Position numbers and translations under genes: made by a program. This document shows, one piece after another, positions 50,144 to 59,232 of a stretch of DNA of 64,000 nt. This DNA comes from CALBZG01 sp964486295 (GTDB lineage: Bacteria; Bacillota; Clostridia; Peptostreptococcales; Anaerovoracaceae). The stretch spans positions 120,864 to 184,863 of the forward strand of contig CAZAMF010000005.1 in NCBI GenBank assembly GCA_964486295.1, written 5' to 3'. Numbering within the stretch: the first letter of the stretch is position 1; the number at the start of each line of letters is the position of its first letter. The notes under the pieces were generated by a model. The model saw only the letters and a program-made list of their open reading frames with translations, was not told the DNA's origin and did not search any database.

Positions 50144-51061
50144 CTCCAAATAAGACTCTTCCATTTCTCTGATCCTATCATATATCATCCGGTTTACAGG
50201 TGTGTCTATTCCATGTTTATTACCGAATTCAAGAACAGTGCCGGCAAAGAGTTCCAGTTCGCTGGGCCTTTTTGCTTCCACATCCTGTCTCATAGAAGGC
50301 TTTCCGTCCGGGCTCAAGGATGCCAGAACGCGCATCCAGTACTCAATATCTTCTTCTGCTAGGTTGACCCCCTCGCACCTCGAGATTCCGATCACTTCTC
50401 GCATTGCTTCCTTCATCAGTGTTCTGGAGGTCCCGTCCTTCTGAACCTCTCCATAAGTACCGCCATAAATCGCGAGCACCTGGTTTACACCGACGTTGAG
50501 CATGAATTTACTCCATAATTTTTTGTTCATATCTTCTTCAACGAGGCACTTAATACCGTGGTCATTCAGATATTCAGCCACATCAAGCACACGCTTTGAA
50601 GGTTTTCCTGCCTTCTCACCGATCACCAGCATGCCCATGTTTTTATAGAAAACATTGTTACCCTCTTTTACAGCATCCATGCCCTGGGCAACACAATATA
50701 TTACTTTCTCATGGCCGAACGATTCTTCCAGGATCGTCTCACTTGAAATACCATTAAGCAATGAGATGACCTGTGTTTCCCCTGACACCTGATTTCTCAT
50801 TGATTTAATGGAATCTTTCAGGCCATTGTACTTGACGGCAAAAATCGCGAGATCCGCAGGTTCGCATGCTTCACCCGGCGCCAGATATTTGAATTGACAC
50901 CTTTCCCCGTTGCAGTAGATCCCCTGATCTAAGTATCTATCGATTCTATCCCGATCCGCAACAACATTGAAGTCTCCCCTCTCCATGTTCTTGTTCAGAG
51001 CATTCCCGAACATGATCCCGAGCGCTCCGAGGCCGATCAATGACACCCTTTTGATTTTCAT
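50129..51061 (-). CDS. Ketopantoate reductase-family (ApbA/PanE) protein
   Basis: A 310-residue NADPH-dependent enzyme. Rossmann motif SLIGLGALGIMFG (7-19), AIFAVKYNGL, the catalytic lysine in NKKLWSKFMLNVGVNQ and the C-terminal PSMRQDVEAKRPSELELFAG. ApbA/PanE proteins make pantoate, a CoA precursor; close homologues can reduce other 2-oxo acids. No other pan gene is near. ATG follows GAGGTAAAAG. Confidence 0.85.
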   Translation of the reverse strand: MKIKRVSLIGLGALGIMFGNALNKNMERGDFNVVADRDRIDRYLDQGIYCNGERCQFKYLAPGEACEPADLAIFAVKYNGLKDSIKSMRNQVSGETQVISLLNGISSETILEESFGHEKVIYCVAQGMDAVKEGNNVFYKNMGMLVIGEKAGKPSKRVLDVAEYLNDHGIKCLVEEDMNKKLWSKFMLNVGVNQVLAIYGGTYGEVQKDGTSRTLMKEAMREVIGISRCEGVNLAEEDIEYWMRVLASLSPDGKPSMRQDVEAKRPSELELFAGTVLEFGNKHGIDTPVNRMIYDRIREMEESYLEPAGA

Positions 51062-51182
51062 TCTTTTACCTCAATTCGTTTGTAAGATTGTAATGGTCAC
51101 CCATGAACGCATACTCCTAAAACCGAATCATATTATACACTTTTTTATATTTCCCATCTACTGCTTTGTCCGACATGAAAAC

Positions 51183-51227
51183 AACAGCGTCAGACCACAA
51201 AATGCAGTGCGGTCTGACGCCTGTTTA
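51183..51227 (-). terminator. Terminator after bacterioferritin
   Basis: GCGTCAGACC (51187-51196) pairs with GGTCTGACGC (51211-51220), extended by AACAG/CTGTT, with a T-rich run on the minus strand, about 55 bases after the stop. Confidence 0.8.
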
Positions 51228-51279
51228 ATCAGATTGATTCAGTATTGGGTAAGTTCCCTATCTAATACATAATAACCGT

Positions 51280-51747
51280 TTATTCCACCTGCATCGTCAG
51301 GAAGAGCGGCAATGTCATATGCGAAATCTGATCCTGCAGTTCTTCGATTTCATCAATATGGCGATCTTCATCGTTCAGAATATCCTCAAGAATTTCACGA
51401 GTTGCAAAATCCTTCACCTCTCCTGCCAATAGGATCGCCTCGTTATATGCCTTGATAGCACCTTCCTCGGAGAAGTGGTCATGCTCCAGTTGTTTGATTG
51501 CATCACTGCCAATTTTAATGTCATGCAAATTGCTGACAATAGGGATCCCTTCCAAAAACAAAATTCTTGCAATTAATTTTTCAGCGTGCTTCATCTCGTC
51601 AATTGCACGTTTCTCAAAATACTCATGCAATTTATCATAGCCCCAGTTAGCATTCATCTCTGAGTGAACAATATACTGGTTGGTTGCGCTTAATTCATCA
51701 GATAGAAGTGAATTTAAAACGCCGATCAATTGCTGGTTCCCTTTCAT
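51280..51747 (-). CDS. bfr: Bacterioferritin
   Basis: A 155-residue four-helix iron-storage protein. Ferroxidase ligands appear as Glu in DELSATNQYIVH (about residue 18), Glu/His in AIDEMKHAEKLI (about 50-55), and later EEGAIKAYNEAI and DEDRHIDEIE. The methionine that binds heme in Bfr is present in DEMKH. I start at the ATG at 51747 after AAAGGAGTTG; the frame upstream runs into the SLH gene. Stores iron and limits oxidative damage. Confidence 0.93.
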   Translation of the reverse strand: MKGNQQLIGVLNSLLSDELSATNQYIVHSEMNANWGYDKLHEYFEKRAIDEMKHAEKLIARILFLEGIPIVSNLHDIKIGSDAIKQLEHDHFSEEGAIKAYNEAILLAGEVKDFATREILEDILNDEDRHIDEIEELQDQISHMTLPLFLTMQVE

Positions 51748-51787
51748 AATAACAACTCCTTTCATTTTTTGAATATAACAATATAAC

Positions 51788-52813
51788 TCATTCCACTTTG
51801 ATTTGATAACCATCGCTATTGACAACAAATGATTTTGACTGTCCGGTAATGAATACGGTCATTAACCTTATTTTATCCTTGATTTTGTTGTAAGCCTCCC
51901 CGCTCAATTCATCAAAATAGGCCAGGGACTCTCCGGGTCCAATCGTAACACTTGACACTTCCTGAATAAACAGTTTATCCGCAGACCACCTATAGAGGAC
52001 ATTTTCGCTGCTGTCAAGTAAAGCAAAATCATACCTTTGCCCGGACGTATAATCTAGGGCAACGCTATCTGACGTATTATTTGCTATGACTAGATTCATC
52101 GTGATCCGGTCTGCTTCCTTTGCCGCCGATACCTGGATGTCGACATTTCCTGATAACCGATTGATTGCATCTACCAATCGTTGCATCATCATTGCTGCTT
52201 CTGCTCTGGTGCATGCGGCTTTAGGGAAAAACATGTTGCCGCCCCTGCCATTGATCAATGTCATTGAAAAGGCCGCATAAATATCACTCTTATATTGCTC
52301 TGATATCTGCCCATCATCACTGAACCGTTTTGAAAGAATGTTATTTGCCGGAAGCTTTCCTTCCAGCCGATTAGCAAGCGCATTCAAAATAAAATGCACC
52401 ATCTCTTCGCGCGGCAGGTCCTCGTTTGGTCTGAAGGCACCTCTGTAATCAATAATATTCATGGTGGCGAGATCGTAGAGGTTGGAAGCATACAGGTCGC
52501 CATTGCTGACATCCGTAAAATATTCCCCTATATCGGTCGCCTTGAAGTATTGGATACTAATACCTAAAGCCTTATGGAGCATTAATACAAATTCACTTCT
52601 CGTGATAGGCTGCTGCGGTAAAAACCTGCCGTCATGTCCAGCAAAAATCGCCGGTTCAGCGTAGGTATTGATTGCTTTTTCTGCCCAATGCCCTGCAATA
52701 TCGGTATATTTGTCCGTAGATCCTGATGTGGGGTTTGTTTCAGCAGCATATCCGGGGAAGCCTGTTAATGCAAGCGTCAGGATCAGTGCAATAATAACCG
52801 GGTATTTCTTCAT
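51788..52813 (-). CDS. SLH protein with C-terminal BsuPI-like domain
   Basis: A 341-residue exported protein. Signal peptide 1-23 (ALTGFPGYAA). Three SLH units follow: YTDIAGHWAEKAI (about 36), FTDVSNGDLYASNL (about 100) and FSDDGQISEQYKSD (about 165), each with a PITRSEF- or TRAEAA-type motif. The C-terminal 120 residues match the BsuPI intracellular-proteinase-inhibitor fold (SGQRYDFALLDSSENVLYRW). It would bind the cell wall and display that domain outside. ATG follows GGAGGGTTGG. Bacterioferritin lies 40 bases downstream. Confidence 0.85.
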   Translation of the reverse strand: MKKYPVIIALILTLALTGFPGYAAETNPTSGSTDKYTDIAGHWAEKAINTYAEPAIFAGHDGRFLPQQPITRSEFVLMLHKALGISIQYFKATDIGEYFTDVSNGDLYASNLYDLATMNIIDYRGAFRPNEDLPREEMVHFILNALANRLEGKLPANNILSKRFSDDGQISEQYKSDIYAAFSMTLINGRGGNMFFPKAACTRAEAAMMMQRLVDAINRLSGNVDIQVSAAKEADRITMNLVIANNTSDSVALDYTSGQRYDFALLDSSENVLYRWSADKLFIQEVSSVTIGPGESLAYFDELSGEAYNKIKDKIRLMTVFITGQSKSFVVNSDGYQIKVE

Positions 52814-52959
52814 AAACCAACCCTCCGTTCAATTTAAATTACTTATATTGTATATATACCCACATAAACATAAAAAATGAGACCATCAGATAGCAACTTA
52901 TGAGTTTGTAGAATGAATTTAATATAATGGAAATTGACTGAGGACAGATTATTTTTATA

Positions 52960-54537
52960 TTAAAGTAACGGGCCGATCAGACGAAGCACCCTCCCTGAAA
53001 TTTTCGTAATGAGCGGCAGTGCTTTATAATCCGCCATGCTCATTTCCTGGCACTGGCTAATCGTGTCTATATAATCTTCCCGTATATCATTTATAGCCGG
53101 GCAATCGATCAGCAATGAACCGACTTCGTAATTGAGGTAGAAGCTCCTGTAATCCAGGTTATATGAGCCGACCGTTGCAATACGGTTATCCGAGACAAAC
53201 ACCTTTGCGTGAACAAAGCCCGGTGTATACTCAAATATTTTCACCCCTTCTTTAATTAACTCGGGGTAAAAACTTTTAGCGATTGAGAACGGCATTTTTT
53301 TATCCGGAATATGAGGAATGATTATTTTTACATCAACGCCCCTGCCTGTGGCAAATGTTATCGCTTTGATGATATCACTTCCCAAAATCATATATGGCGT
53401 CATAATCCACACATAATTTTTTGCCTGATTTAAAATGCCGATATATGCAGTAACGCCAATTTCATTACTGACATTGGGAGAATCGGCATATGGTGCAACA
53501 AACCCCTCTGCGCATGATGCTTCCTCTGCATCTTTTGAATCAATTGCATTAGTTTGGATATAATTTTCCCATAGTTCCTTTTCTTTCAGCCCATCCAGAT
53601 GCCAGTTTTGCAGAAAAAGCACAGTAAATGTTCTGACTGCATCCCCGGTTACTCTTATGGCCACGTCTTTCCAATAGCCGAACGGCTGAGTGAAGTTCGC
53701 ATACTCATCCGCAAGATTGAATCCACCGGTAAATGCAACTTCTCCATCAACCACTGTTATTTTACGATGATCTCTATAGTTTTGATCCGAAGACAAAAAT
53801 GGGCTGAATGGTTCAAAAACATTGACTTTTATTCCATACTCTCTCATCTGTTTCGGAAAATCGTAAGATAAAGTTTTAGCATGGCAAAGGCCATCATACA
53901 TGAGCCGAATTTCTACACCCGCAGCAGCTCTGTCTTTTAATATATCAATGACCTCGTCCAGCAGCTTGCCTGGAGAAACGATGAAATACTCCATGAAAAT
54001 ATAGGATTTTGCACTTCTCAAAGCAGTTTTAACAGCCTCAAATGCTTTTTCTCCATCATCGTAGTACGAAACATCGGAATGATCATAAACCGGATACGGG
54101 CCTTGCTTCTGAAGAAAGTTCAATAAGCCGGTATACCTTGGCGCGCAGCCTGTTATTTTGTTAATCACGCTTTGGTTATTATCTAGCAAGTAGGATGAGT
54201 CTTCCATGATCTTATGTACATTGTTTACAATTATTTTTTGTTTTGGATTTAATTCAATAAAAAGATAGTACAAGATGCCGAAAATCGGCAGCAGACACAT
54301 AAAAGTCAACCATGCGATTTTAAATTCGGGACATTCTTGCCTGTTGACGATATAAACGACGATAAACAGACTTACAAACAAATTGATCAGGTAGATATAA
54401 TGAATATATTCCGTAAGCAATAGAAAGCTTGCACTAAGAAGAATCACTTGAAGAAATAACAAGATGGCAATCATAAAGCTGCGGTTAATGATTCCTTTTG
54501 CCAATTTCTCACCAAACTTGATATGATGACTTTCCAT
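52960..54537 (-). CDS. cls: Cardiolipin synthase
   Basis: A 525-residue phospholipase-D-superfamily membrane enzyme. Two or three N-terminal membrane segments (about residues 18-75), then two HKD motifs: HRKITVVDGEVAFTGGFN and HAKVFVSDNRIATVGSYN. It condenses phosphatidylglycerol to cardiolipin. I start at the ATG at 54537 (MESHHIKFG) after GAGGTCGTCT. Confidence 0.94.
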   Translation of the reverse strand: MESHHIKFGEKLAKGIINRSFMIAILLFLQVILLSASFLLLTEYIHYIYLINLFVSLFIVVYIVNRQECPEFKIAWLTFMCLLPIFGILYYLFIELNPKQKIIVNNVHKIMEDSSYLLDNNQSVINKITGCAPRYTGLLNFLQKQGPYPVYDHSDVSYYDDGEKAFEAVKTALRSAKSYIFMEYFIVSPGKLLDEVIDILKDRAAAGVEIRLMYDGLCHAKTLSYDFPKQMREYGIKVNVFEPFSPFLSSDQNYRDHRKITVVDGEVAFTGGFNLADEYANFTQPFGYWKDVAIRVTGDAVRTFTVLFLQNWHLDGLKEKELWENYIQTNAIDSKDAEEASCAEGFVAPYADSPNVSNEIGVTAYIGILNQAKNYVWIMTPYMILGSDIIKAITFATGRGVDVKIIIPHIPDKKMPFSIAKSFYPELIKEGVKIFEYTPGFVHAKVFVSDNRIATVGSYNLDYRSFYLNYEVGSLLIDCPAINDIREDYIDTISQCQEMSMADYKALPLITKISGRVLRLIGPLL

Positions 54538-54583
54538 AGACGACCTCACTATAACCCATTTGTTTTGGAGCACTATTTAAATT

Positions 54584-55879
54584 TCATCGGCTTATCTTTT
54601 CGTAAAGCCCACCGAATACATTTTCAGGATCGGTCTTGCGTTTGATCGAAGTATAATTCTTCTTATTCCATATCTTCCAGAACTCATCTTCGGAATACAA
54701 ATTTGTCGATATAAGAGTCTTAATGCCGCCGAGTTCCATCAGCTTCTGTTCAATGATCCTATAATAATGTTCCGGATCATCCCTTTTCATGCTGTATATT
54801 GCCAGATCGATAAACAGCTCATCGCTGACATTGTTTAGAAACTCATCAGAAAGCCATTCATATTTGTGCACGACCTTGTAAGGTACGCACCACAACGGAA
54901 AATGATTTACTTCCTTGGTATGCCACTTTATGAATTCGTCAAATTTCGAAAACGGTATGAAGGTGTCGACCGTAATCGGAATCATCGATGAAGGAATGAT
55001 CCTGCCGAACGTATTGGCGATCTTCAACATGCTGTTGGCAGTGATGAACCTTCCAAATAGAAGCCTGCAGACCCATGATTTTGGAGTTGCTTCAGTAAAG
55101 TTCCTGTTGTATCTGAAGAAATAGTCCGTAATCTTCAGATAATCCTCTTTTCGAGTTGTCGTGCTGAGATAATAGATCCTGGTCCAGTCATAGCTGTGAG
55201 TGTAAGGCGCCTCGTCAACAAAATTAGCAGTGCTGAGAACGTATTCTGCAGGCGAATGGATGATGCCATCCATAAAATCTACGTCTTTTTTCGTGTAATG
55301 TGCCCATATGGCACTTTTATATTCTTCAATATTTTTATATTTTTCATAAGTCACCTTCACAAACGGTTTTGCAGGAACAAGTCTGAATTTGAGCAGCGTG
55401 AGGATTCCCAACGTTCCGAAAGACCAGTGCATCATCTGGAATAGCAGCTGATTCTCATTATCAGGGGTGCATACCAGTACGTCTCCGTTTCCGGTAACGA
55501 CTTCATATTCTAAGCAACTATCGTGGAAACCGCCATACTTATATGACATGGATTCGATAGAACCGCCGGCTACTGCGCCACCGATGGTTATAGTCCTGAA
55601 CTCGGGCACTTCAATGGGGACAAGGCCATACTTGATGGTTGCATCCACAACTTTCGCAAATGTAGCGCCGGGCTCTGCAATACAAATACGTTTATCCGCA
55701 TCGATATAAATGATCTCATCAAGGTCGCTGACGTCGAGCTTCCCTTCAGAACGGTTATTGTTTTTAGTTTTGGGGACCACATGTGAAACAGCCTTCTTCT
55801 TCAGGATTAAGGGCTCGGTGCTTTTCCGTTCCTTTAGTTGTTTCGCAATCCGGCTAACTTTTTCACCGTGGGTTTTCAC
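54584..55879 (-). CDS. FAD-binding oxidoreductase, DHCR24/BBE-like
   Basis: A 431-residue flavoprotein of the FAD_binding_4 (VAO) superfamily. Marks: YIDADKRICIAEPGATFAKVV, RTITIGGAVAGGSIESMSYKYGGFHD (FAD loop, about 95-120) and LEYEVVTGNGDVL. The C-terminal part resembles bacterial homologues of delta-24-sterol reductase. No membrane segment is evident. Bacteria of this type lack sterols, so an isoprenoid or sugar substrate is likely but unknown. ATG lacks a strong Shine-Dalgarno at optimal spacing. Confidence 0.82.
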   Translation of the reverse strand: MKTHGEKVSRIAKQLKERKSTEPLILKKKAVSHVVPKTKNNNRSEGKLDVSDLDEIIYIDADKRICIAEPGATFAKVVDATIKYGLVPIEVPEFRTITIGGAVAGGSIESMSYKYGGFHDSCLEYEVVTGNGDVLVCTPDNENQLLFQMMHWSFGTLGILTLLKFRLVPAKPFVKVTYEKYKNIEEYKSAIWAHYTKKDVDFMDGIIHSPAEYVLSTANFVDEAPYTHSYDWTRIYYLSTTTRKEDYLKITDYFFRYNRNFTEATPKSWVCRLLFGRFITANSMLKIANTFGRIIPSSMIPITVDTFIPFSKFDEFIKWHTKEVNHFPLWCVPYKVVHKYEWLSDEFLNNVSDELFIDLAIYSMKRDDPEHYYRIIEQKLMELGGIKTLISTNLYSEDEFWKIWNKKNYTSIKRKTDPENVFGGLYEKISR

Positions 55880-55925
55880 TTCTGTTCCCTCCTTTTTATT
55901 CGTAGGCCTAATAATACTCCCCTAT

Positions 55926-56777
55926 TCAGGCCCCCTGTGTCGCAAAATATCCAAGCATCATGAAGAAATCGGCAAAGAAATGTCCCGTCACAGCGCCCCA
56001 GATATTGTGCGTACGCTGGACAATATAACAAAAAGAAATACCCAGCAGCAAGGTAAACAGGGTCAGGAGTAGCGACCCAAGTGTGCCGGTAAAAGATCCA
56101 AAGGCATGCAGTAGCCCGAAGGTGAGAGCTGACAGCCAAAACGCCCAGCGCGGTCCAAGCTGCCATTCAAAGCGAGAAAGAAAAAGCCCTCGAAACCACA
56201 ATTCTTCCATGAAGCTGTTAGATATCGAGAAGATCGTGATCCAGCCGATCGCAGGAAGCAATTTGACAAGATTTCCATCTTGAAATACCTGCCACCCGCC
56301 CTGCGTGAGAAAATAAATGAACAAAACAGCACCAATGGCAAACCCTGCCAAAATGGATAATCCAGTGCGTCCCCCATAAATTCGCAGGCCTTCCATGCCG
56401 CGCCCGCTGATCATCACAGCAAGAAAAATGATGGCAACAATCGGCAGTGCCTCGAAGATTTTGGAAACAGCATAACCGCGAGCATCGTTCGGCGCGATAT
56501 TCAGCCAGACTAAAGGATGGTTGCCTACAAGACCGGCTGCGCAGATCCCGGCTGTGACTGCAAAAAAAGCCAAGCTGGTTTGCCATGCCATCCCTTCGCG
56601 CCGGAATATGAATAATCCGGCCAAAAAAATACCGGCGAGTCCGAACCGCATCCACATCCGTATATCAAGCGGGATACCGCCATAATATCCAGACAGACCG
56701 ATAGCCGACGCGAACAGAAAACAAAGTGAAATAGCCATTATACGCTTAACACTGCGCGTTTCCGTCGCTGCCGGCAT
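55926..56777 (-). CDS. CPBP-family intramembrane protease homologue (CAAX/Abi)
   Basis: A 283-residue polytopic protein with about eight membrane segments. CPBP motifs: EE in SFMEELWFRGLFLSRFE (motif 1), FGLLHAFG with conserved His (motif 2) and HNIWGAVTGHFFADF (motif 3). These are glutamate-type intramembrane proteases used in protein processing or bacteriocin self-immunity. I start at the ATG at 56777, nine bases after GGAGG; a TTG two codons upstream is too close. Confidence 0.88.
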   Translation of the reverse strand: MPAATETRSVKRIMAISLCFLFASAIGLSGYYGGIPLDIRMWMRFGLAGIFLAGLFIFRREGMAWQTSLAFFAVTAGICAAGLVGNHPLVWLNIAPNDARGYAVSKIFEALPIVAIIFLAVMISGRGMEGLRIYGGRTGLSILAGFAIGAVLFIYFLTQGGWQVFQDGNLVKLLPAIGWITIFSISNSFMEELWFRGLFLSRFEWQLGPRWAFWLSALTFGLLHAFGSFTGTLGSLLLTLFTLLLGISFCYIVQRTHNIWGAVTGHFFADFFMMLGYFATQGA

Positions 56778-56812
56778 ATCCAATCACCTCCAAGATATTT
56801 TATTAAAACTTA

Positions 56813-57652
56813 TCAGTCATCATAGTCATCTATTGAGATCGGTTCCTCTGTCGTCGAAGGGATGGCATCAGGTGTCGTTATAGAAACAGATTTTTGAAAA
56901 TACCTCAGCATAAGGACAATTGCCTGTTCCCTTGTTGTATTTCCTCTCGGATCAAGTTGATTTTTATCATTCCCCTTCATCAACCCGTTGTTGACCATGA
57001 ACTGTGCTGCCTCCCTGGCCCAAATTGCTATGCTGTCAGAATCAGTAAAAGTTATTCCAATTGAAGGAACATTATACCCCGGGTGGTTATTCATCCATTC
57101 TCTCTGGATAATCACGGCAGCCTCCTCACGGCTTAAAAGACCATTCGGATTAAAATTCGCAGCGCTTGTCCCCTTGATCAGGCCAAGTTCATATGCTTTC
57201 GCAACATCTAATGAAGCGGTATCCTTAAATGGAAACAGAATTACCGGCTCCGTAATCGTCCCGTTCTGGACCTGGTGAAGGTTAATAATAAGTCTTACGA
57301 ATTCAAGCCTTGTTATAGGTTTGTTGTATTGATTCATCAAATCACTGATAGCCAGGCCTTCATTCACCGCCAATTGCAACTCCGCTTCTGCCCATGCGCT
57401 TGGTGTCGCAGACCATACAATCGGTCCCGGAGTTGGCGTCGGAACAGGAGTTGGTGTCGGTGTAGGTGTTGGCGTAGGAGTTGGCGTAGGAGTCGGTGTT
57501 GGCGTAGGCGTCGGAGTAGGAGTCGGTGTTGGCACTGTTGCCGCAGAAACCATATCAGGTTCGCCAATTGGGGATGAAACAATCTGAATTGTGTAAAATG
57601 AAGTCAGCAACAGCGCTGCTGTCATCAATATCGTTATAAATTTTTTCGGCAT
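56813..57652 (-). CDS. Secreted SLH protein with Thr-Pro repeat linker
   Basis: A 279-residue exported protein. Signal peptide 1-26, then a rigid PT dipeptide array (about residues 40-76) and three SLH-type domains (AWAEAELQLAVNEG, KDTASLDVAKAYELG, FTDSDSIAIWAREAAQ, with PITRLEF, LLSREEA and NTTREQA). An acidic tail ends it. The domains are diverged, so wall binding is probable but not certain. The PT array resembles linkers that separate wall and surface domains. Confidence 0.85.
   Translation of the reverse strand: MPKKFITILMTAALLLTSFYTIQIVSSPIGEPDMVSAATVPTPTPTPTPTPTPTPTPTPTPTPTPTPTPVPTPTPGPIVWSATPSAWAEAELQLAVNEGLAISDLMNQYNKPITRLEFVRLIINLHQVQNGTITEPVILFPFKDTASLDVAKAYELGLIKGTSAANFNPNGLLSREEAAVIIQREWMNNHPGYNVPSIGITFTDSDSIAIWAREAAQFMVNNGLMKGNDKNQLDPRGNTTREQAIVLMLRYFQKSVSITTPDAIPSTTEEPISIDDYDD
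57428..57534 (-). repeat. Hexanucleotide-period tandem array encoding Pro-Thr repeats
   Basis: Six-base units of the form GTNGGN repeat about 17 times on the plus strand, encoding the PT linker. Length is likely to vary between strains by slippage. Confidence 0.85.
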
Positions 57653-57802
57653 TATAAAAACCCCCTTTGAATTTGAATTTTAACTTATTTTACCCGAATT
57701 AAAATCCATTAAACAAAAGGAGGCGTCCAGAAAAGTAAAGTGTTGATTGCCGAAGGATTGTGTATTATTTAAAGGTGCGCATTATCTAAGAAGTGTACAA
57801 AC

Positions 57803-58183
57803 CTATTTTCTAAAATTCTCTTCTTCGTATTTGAGCATTCGCTCCTCATAACCGTCCAGCTTCCAGTCCAGTTTTGCTAATATGTCATTCATTTCATTGA
57901 TACGGGCAACGATCTGCTCCCTTTGTTCGAGCAGGAGTTTTTTTCGTGCTTGAATCGTCTCTGCTCCTTCATGGAACAGCTTTACATATTCAATCAGCGT
58001 TTCGACTGAAACTCCAGCGGAGCGCATGCATTTTATATACTCGACCCAACGGCAATCTTCTTCAGAATAATCCCTTATTCCTCCGGATGTACGTTGAACG
58101 TTTGGCAATAACCCAATCCGTTCGTAATAACGCAGGGTGTCGGTAGTCAACCCGTATTTTTTCGCAACCTCAGAGATTGTCAT
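57803..58183 (-). CDS. MerR-family transcriptional regulator
   Basis: A 126-residue regulator. The N-terminal helix-turn-helix is ISEVAKKYGLTTDTLRYYERIGLLP (3-27), followed by TSGGIRDYSEEDCRWVEYIKCMRSAG and a coiled dimerisation helix. Only two cysteines are present and neither forms a metal pair, pointing to an AdhR-like, aldehyde- or redox-responsive subgroup. ATG follows AGGAGGCG. It closes the flavodoxin-cupin-merR operon, and the operator at 59095 is a typical MerR site. Confidence 0.92.
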   Translation of the reverse strand: MTISEVAKKYGLTTDTLRYYERIGLLPNVQRTSGGIRDYSEEDCRWVEYIKCMRSAGVSVETLIEYVKLFHEGAETIQARKKLLLEQREQIVARINEMNDILAKLDWKLDGYEERMLKYEEENFRK

Positions 58184-58202
58184 GTCACTTCGCCTCCTTG
58201 AT

Positions 58203-58493
58203 TCATATCAATTTATTATACTCCTCGTCAGTCACTGGCTCAAGCCATTCGTAGGATCCGACTATCGTCGGGACTTCCACTGCCAGATGAGAAAACCAGC
58301 CGCGCCCACCTGTCACCAGCAATATCTGTCCACCCTTATGATGGATATGCCAGTTATTGCGGCAGCCTGGATCAAAGGTCACATTACCGATTGGCACGCC
58401 TTCGGTTGTAAGCATTTTAAGAGTTGCTGTACCCGTAAAATACTTTGCAAATTGCTCAGGAAGGTGATCTCCCTTCGGGAAAATATTATCCAT
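58203..58493 (-). CDS. Cupin protein with an internal in-frame deletion
   Basis: A 96-residue cupin. It opens MDNIFPKGDHLPEQFAKYF and keeps cupin motif 1 (FDPGCRNNWHIHHKGGQILLV, metal histidines in HIHH). After GGRG it jumps to WFSHLAVEVP. From memory, close homologues are about 130 residues and carry between these points a segment with GDVV, PP and KHWHG, the second cupin motif. That stretch of about 35 residues is missing without frameshift. It should have lost half its metal site. The ATG at 58493 follows TGGAGGAG. Confidence 0.8.
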   Translation of the reverse strand: MDNIFPKGDHLPEQFAKYFTGTATLKMLTTEGVPIGNVTFDPGCRNNWHIHHKGGQILLVTGGRGWFSHLAVEVPTIVGSYEWLEPVTDEEYNKLI

Positions 58494-58519
58494 GATAGCT
58501 CCTCCATTTTTGTTTAATT

Positions 58520-59044
58520 TTACAATAGGCTGTTCGTTTTCAGCCAAGCTTCCATATCTTTTCCGGCATTATTGACGGATCCGCCTTTAATCGCAAACCC
58601 CTTCACGACTTTAGCATCTGGACACAGCTTTTTGATGTCGTGCTCACTGCCTCCCATCCCGCTTCCCTCATGTGTGCATAGGGGAAGTATGGTTTTTCCG
58701 CTAAAATCATGGCTTTCAAGAAACGTCCATACCGGCATTGGCATAGTGCCCCACCAATTGGGAAAGCCCAGAATAATGGTATCAAAGCCATCGATATTAT
58801 CGAGTGAATCCGTCAGTTCAGGCCGGGCATTTGTTCGAAGTTCCTGTTTTGCTTCTTCCGTGCATGTGTTGTAATCATTGGAATACTTGTGTACCGGATT
58901 GATTTTAAATATTTCTCCGCTTGTCATTTCTTGAATTTTCAAAGCTGCAACCTCAGTATTCCCAACCTGAAGATTGACGATGCGGCCATTCATATAGTTA
59001 TTCCCTGCCCTGGAGAAGTATGCGATCAATATTTTATTACTCAA
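58520..59044 (-). CDS. Flavodoxin-family protein
   Basis: A 174-residue flavodoxin. Phosphate loop FSRAGNN (about 10-16, with an extended insertion), YNTCTEEAKQEL, the isoalloxazine segment FPNWWGTMPMP and THEGSGMGGSE. It starts at a TTG (59044) after AGGAGGGATTGAA. First gene of the MerR operon. It is likely an FMN-dependent quinone or aldehyde-stress reductase partner. Confidence 0.9.
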   Translation of the reverse strand: MSNKILIAYFSRAGNNYMNGRIVNLQVGNTEVAALKIQEMTSGEIFKINPVHKYSNDYNTCTEEAKQELRTNARPELTDSLDNIDGFDTIILGFPNWWGTMPMPVWTFLESHDFSGKTILPLCTHEGSGMGGSEHDIKKLCPDAKVVKGFAIKGGSVNNAGKDMEAWLKTNSLL

Positions 59045-59086
59045 TTCAATCCCTCCTAATATTTCATATTGTTAACTTATATTTGC

Positions 59087-59117
59087 AGTTTAATACTTGG
59101 AGTTAACTCCAAGTCAA
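59087..59117 (-). promoter_or_regulatory. MerR-type promoter and 20-bp palindromic operator
   Basis: ACTTGGAGTTAACTCCAAGT (59095-59114) is a perfect palindrome inside the promoter TTGACT (59117-59112), 19-base spacer, TAAACT (59092-59087). The stretched 19-base spacer with central dyad is the hallmark of MerR-activated promoters. Confidence 0.88.
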
Positions 59118-59170
59118 GAGGCATTATAATTTTTTTGAATTTTTTTGTTGGCATCTCCATATGACAAATG

Positions 59171-59195
59171 AAAATGCCCGGCTCGATGCCGGGCA
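59171..59195 (-). terminator. Terminator of the stalk-domain protein gene
   Basis: TGCCCGGC (59175-59182) pairs with GCCGGGCA (59188-59195), loop TCGAT, with a T-run on the minus strand, 37 bases after the stop. Confidence 0.88.
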
Positions 59196-59232
59196 TAACA
59201 ATATCAAAAGGTATTTCATGCAACTAGACTCA

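Noticed and set aside
57428..57534. CRISPR-like or regulatory repeat array
   Set aside because: Six-base period in coding frame, encoding a Pro-Thr linker; no spacers.
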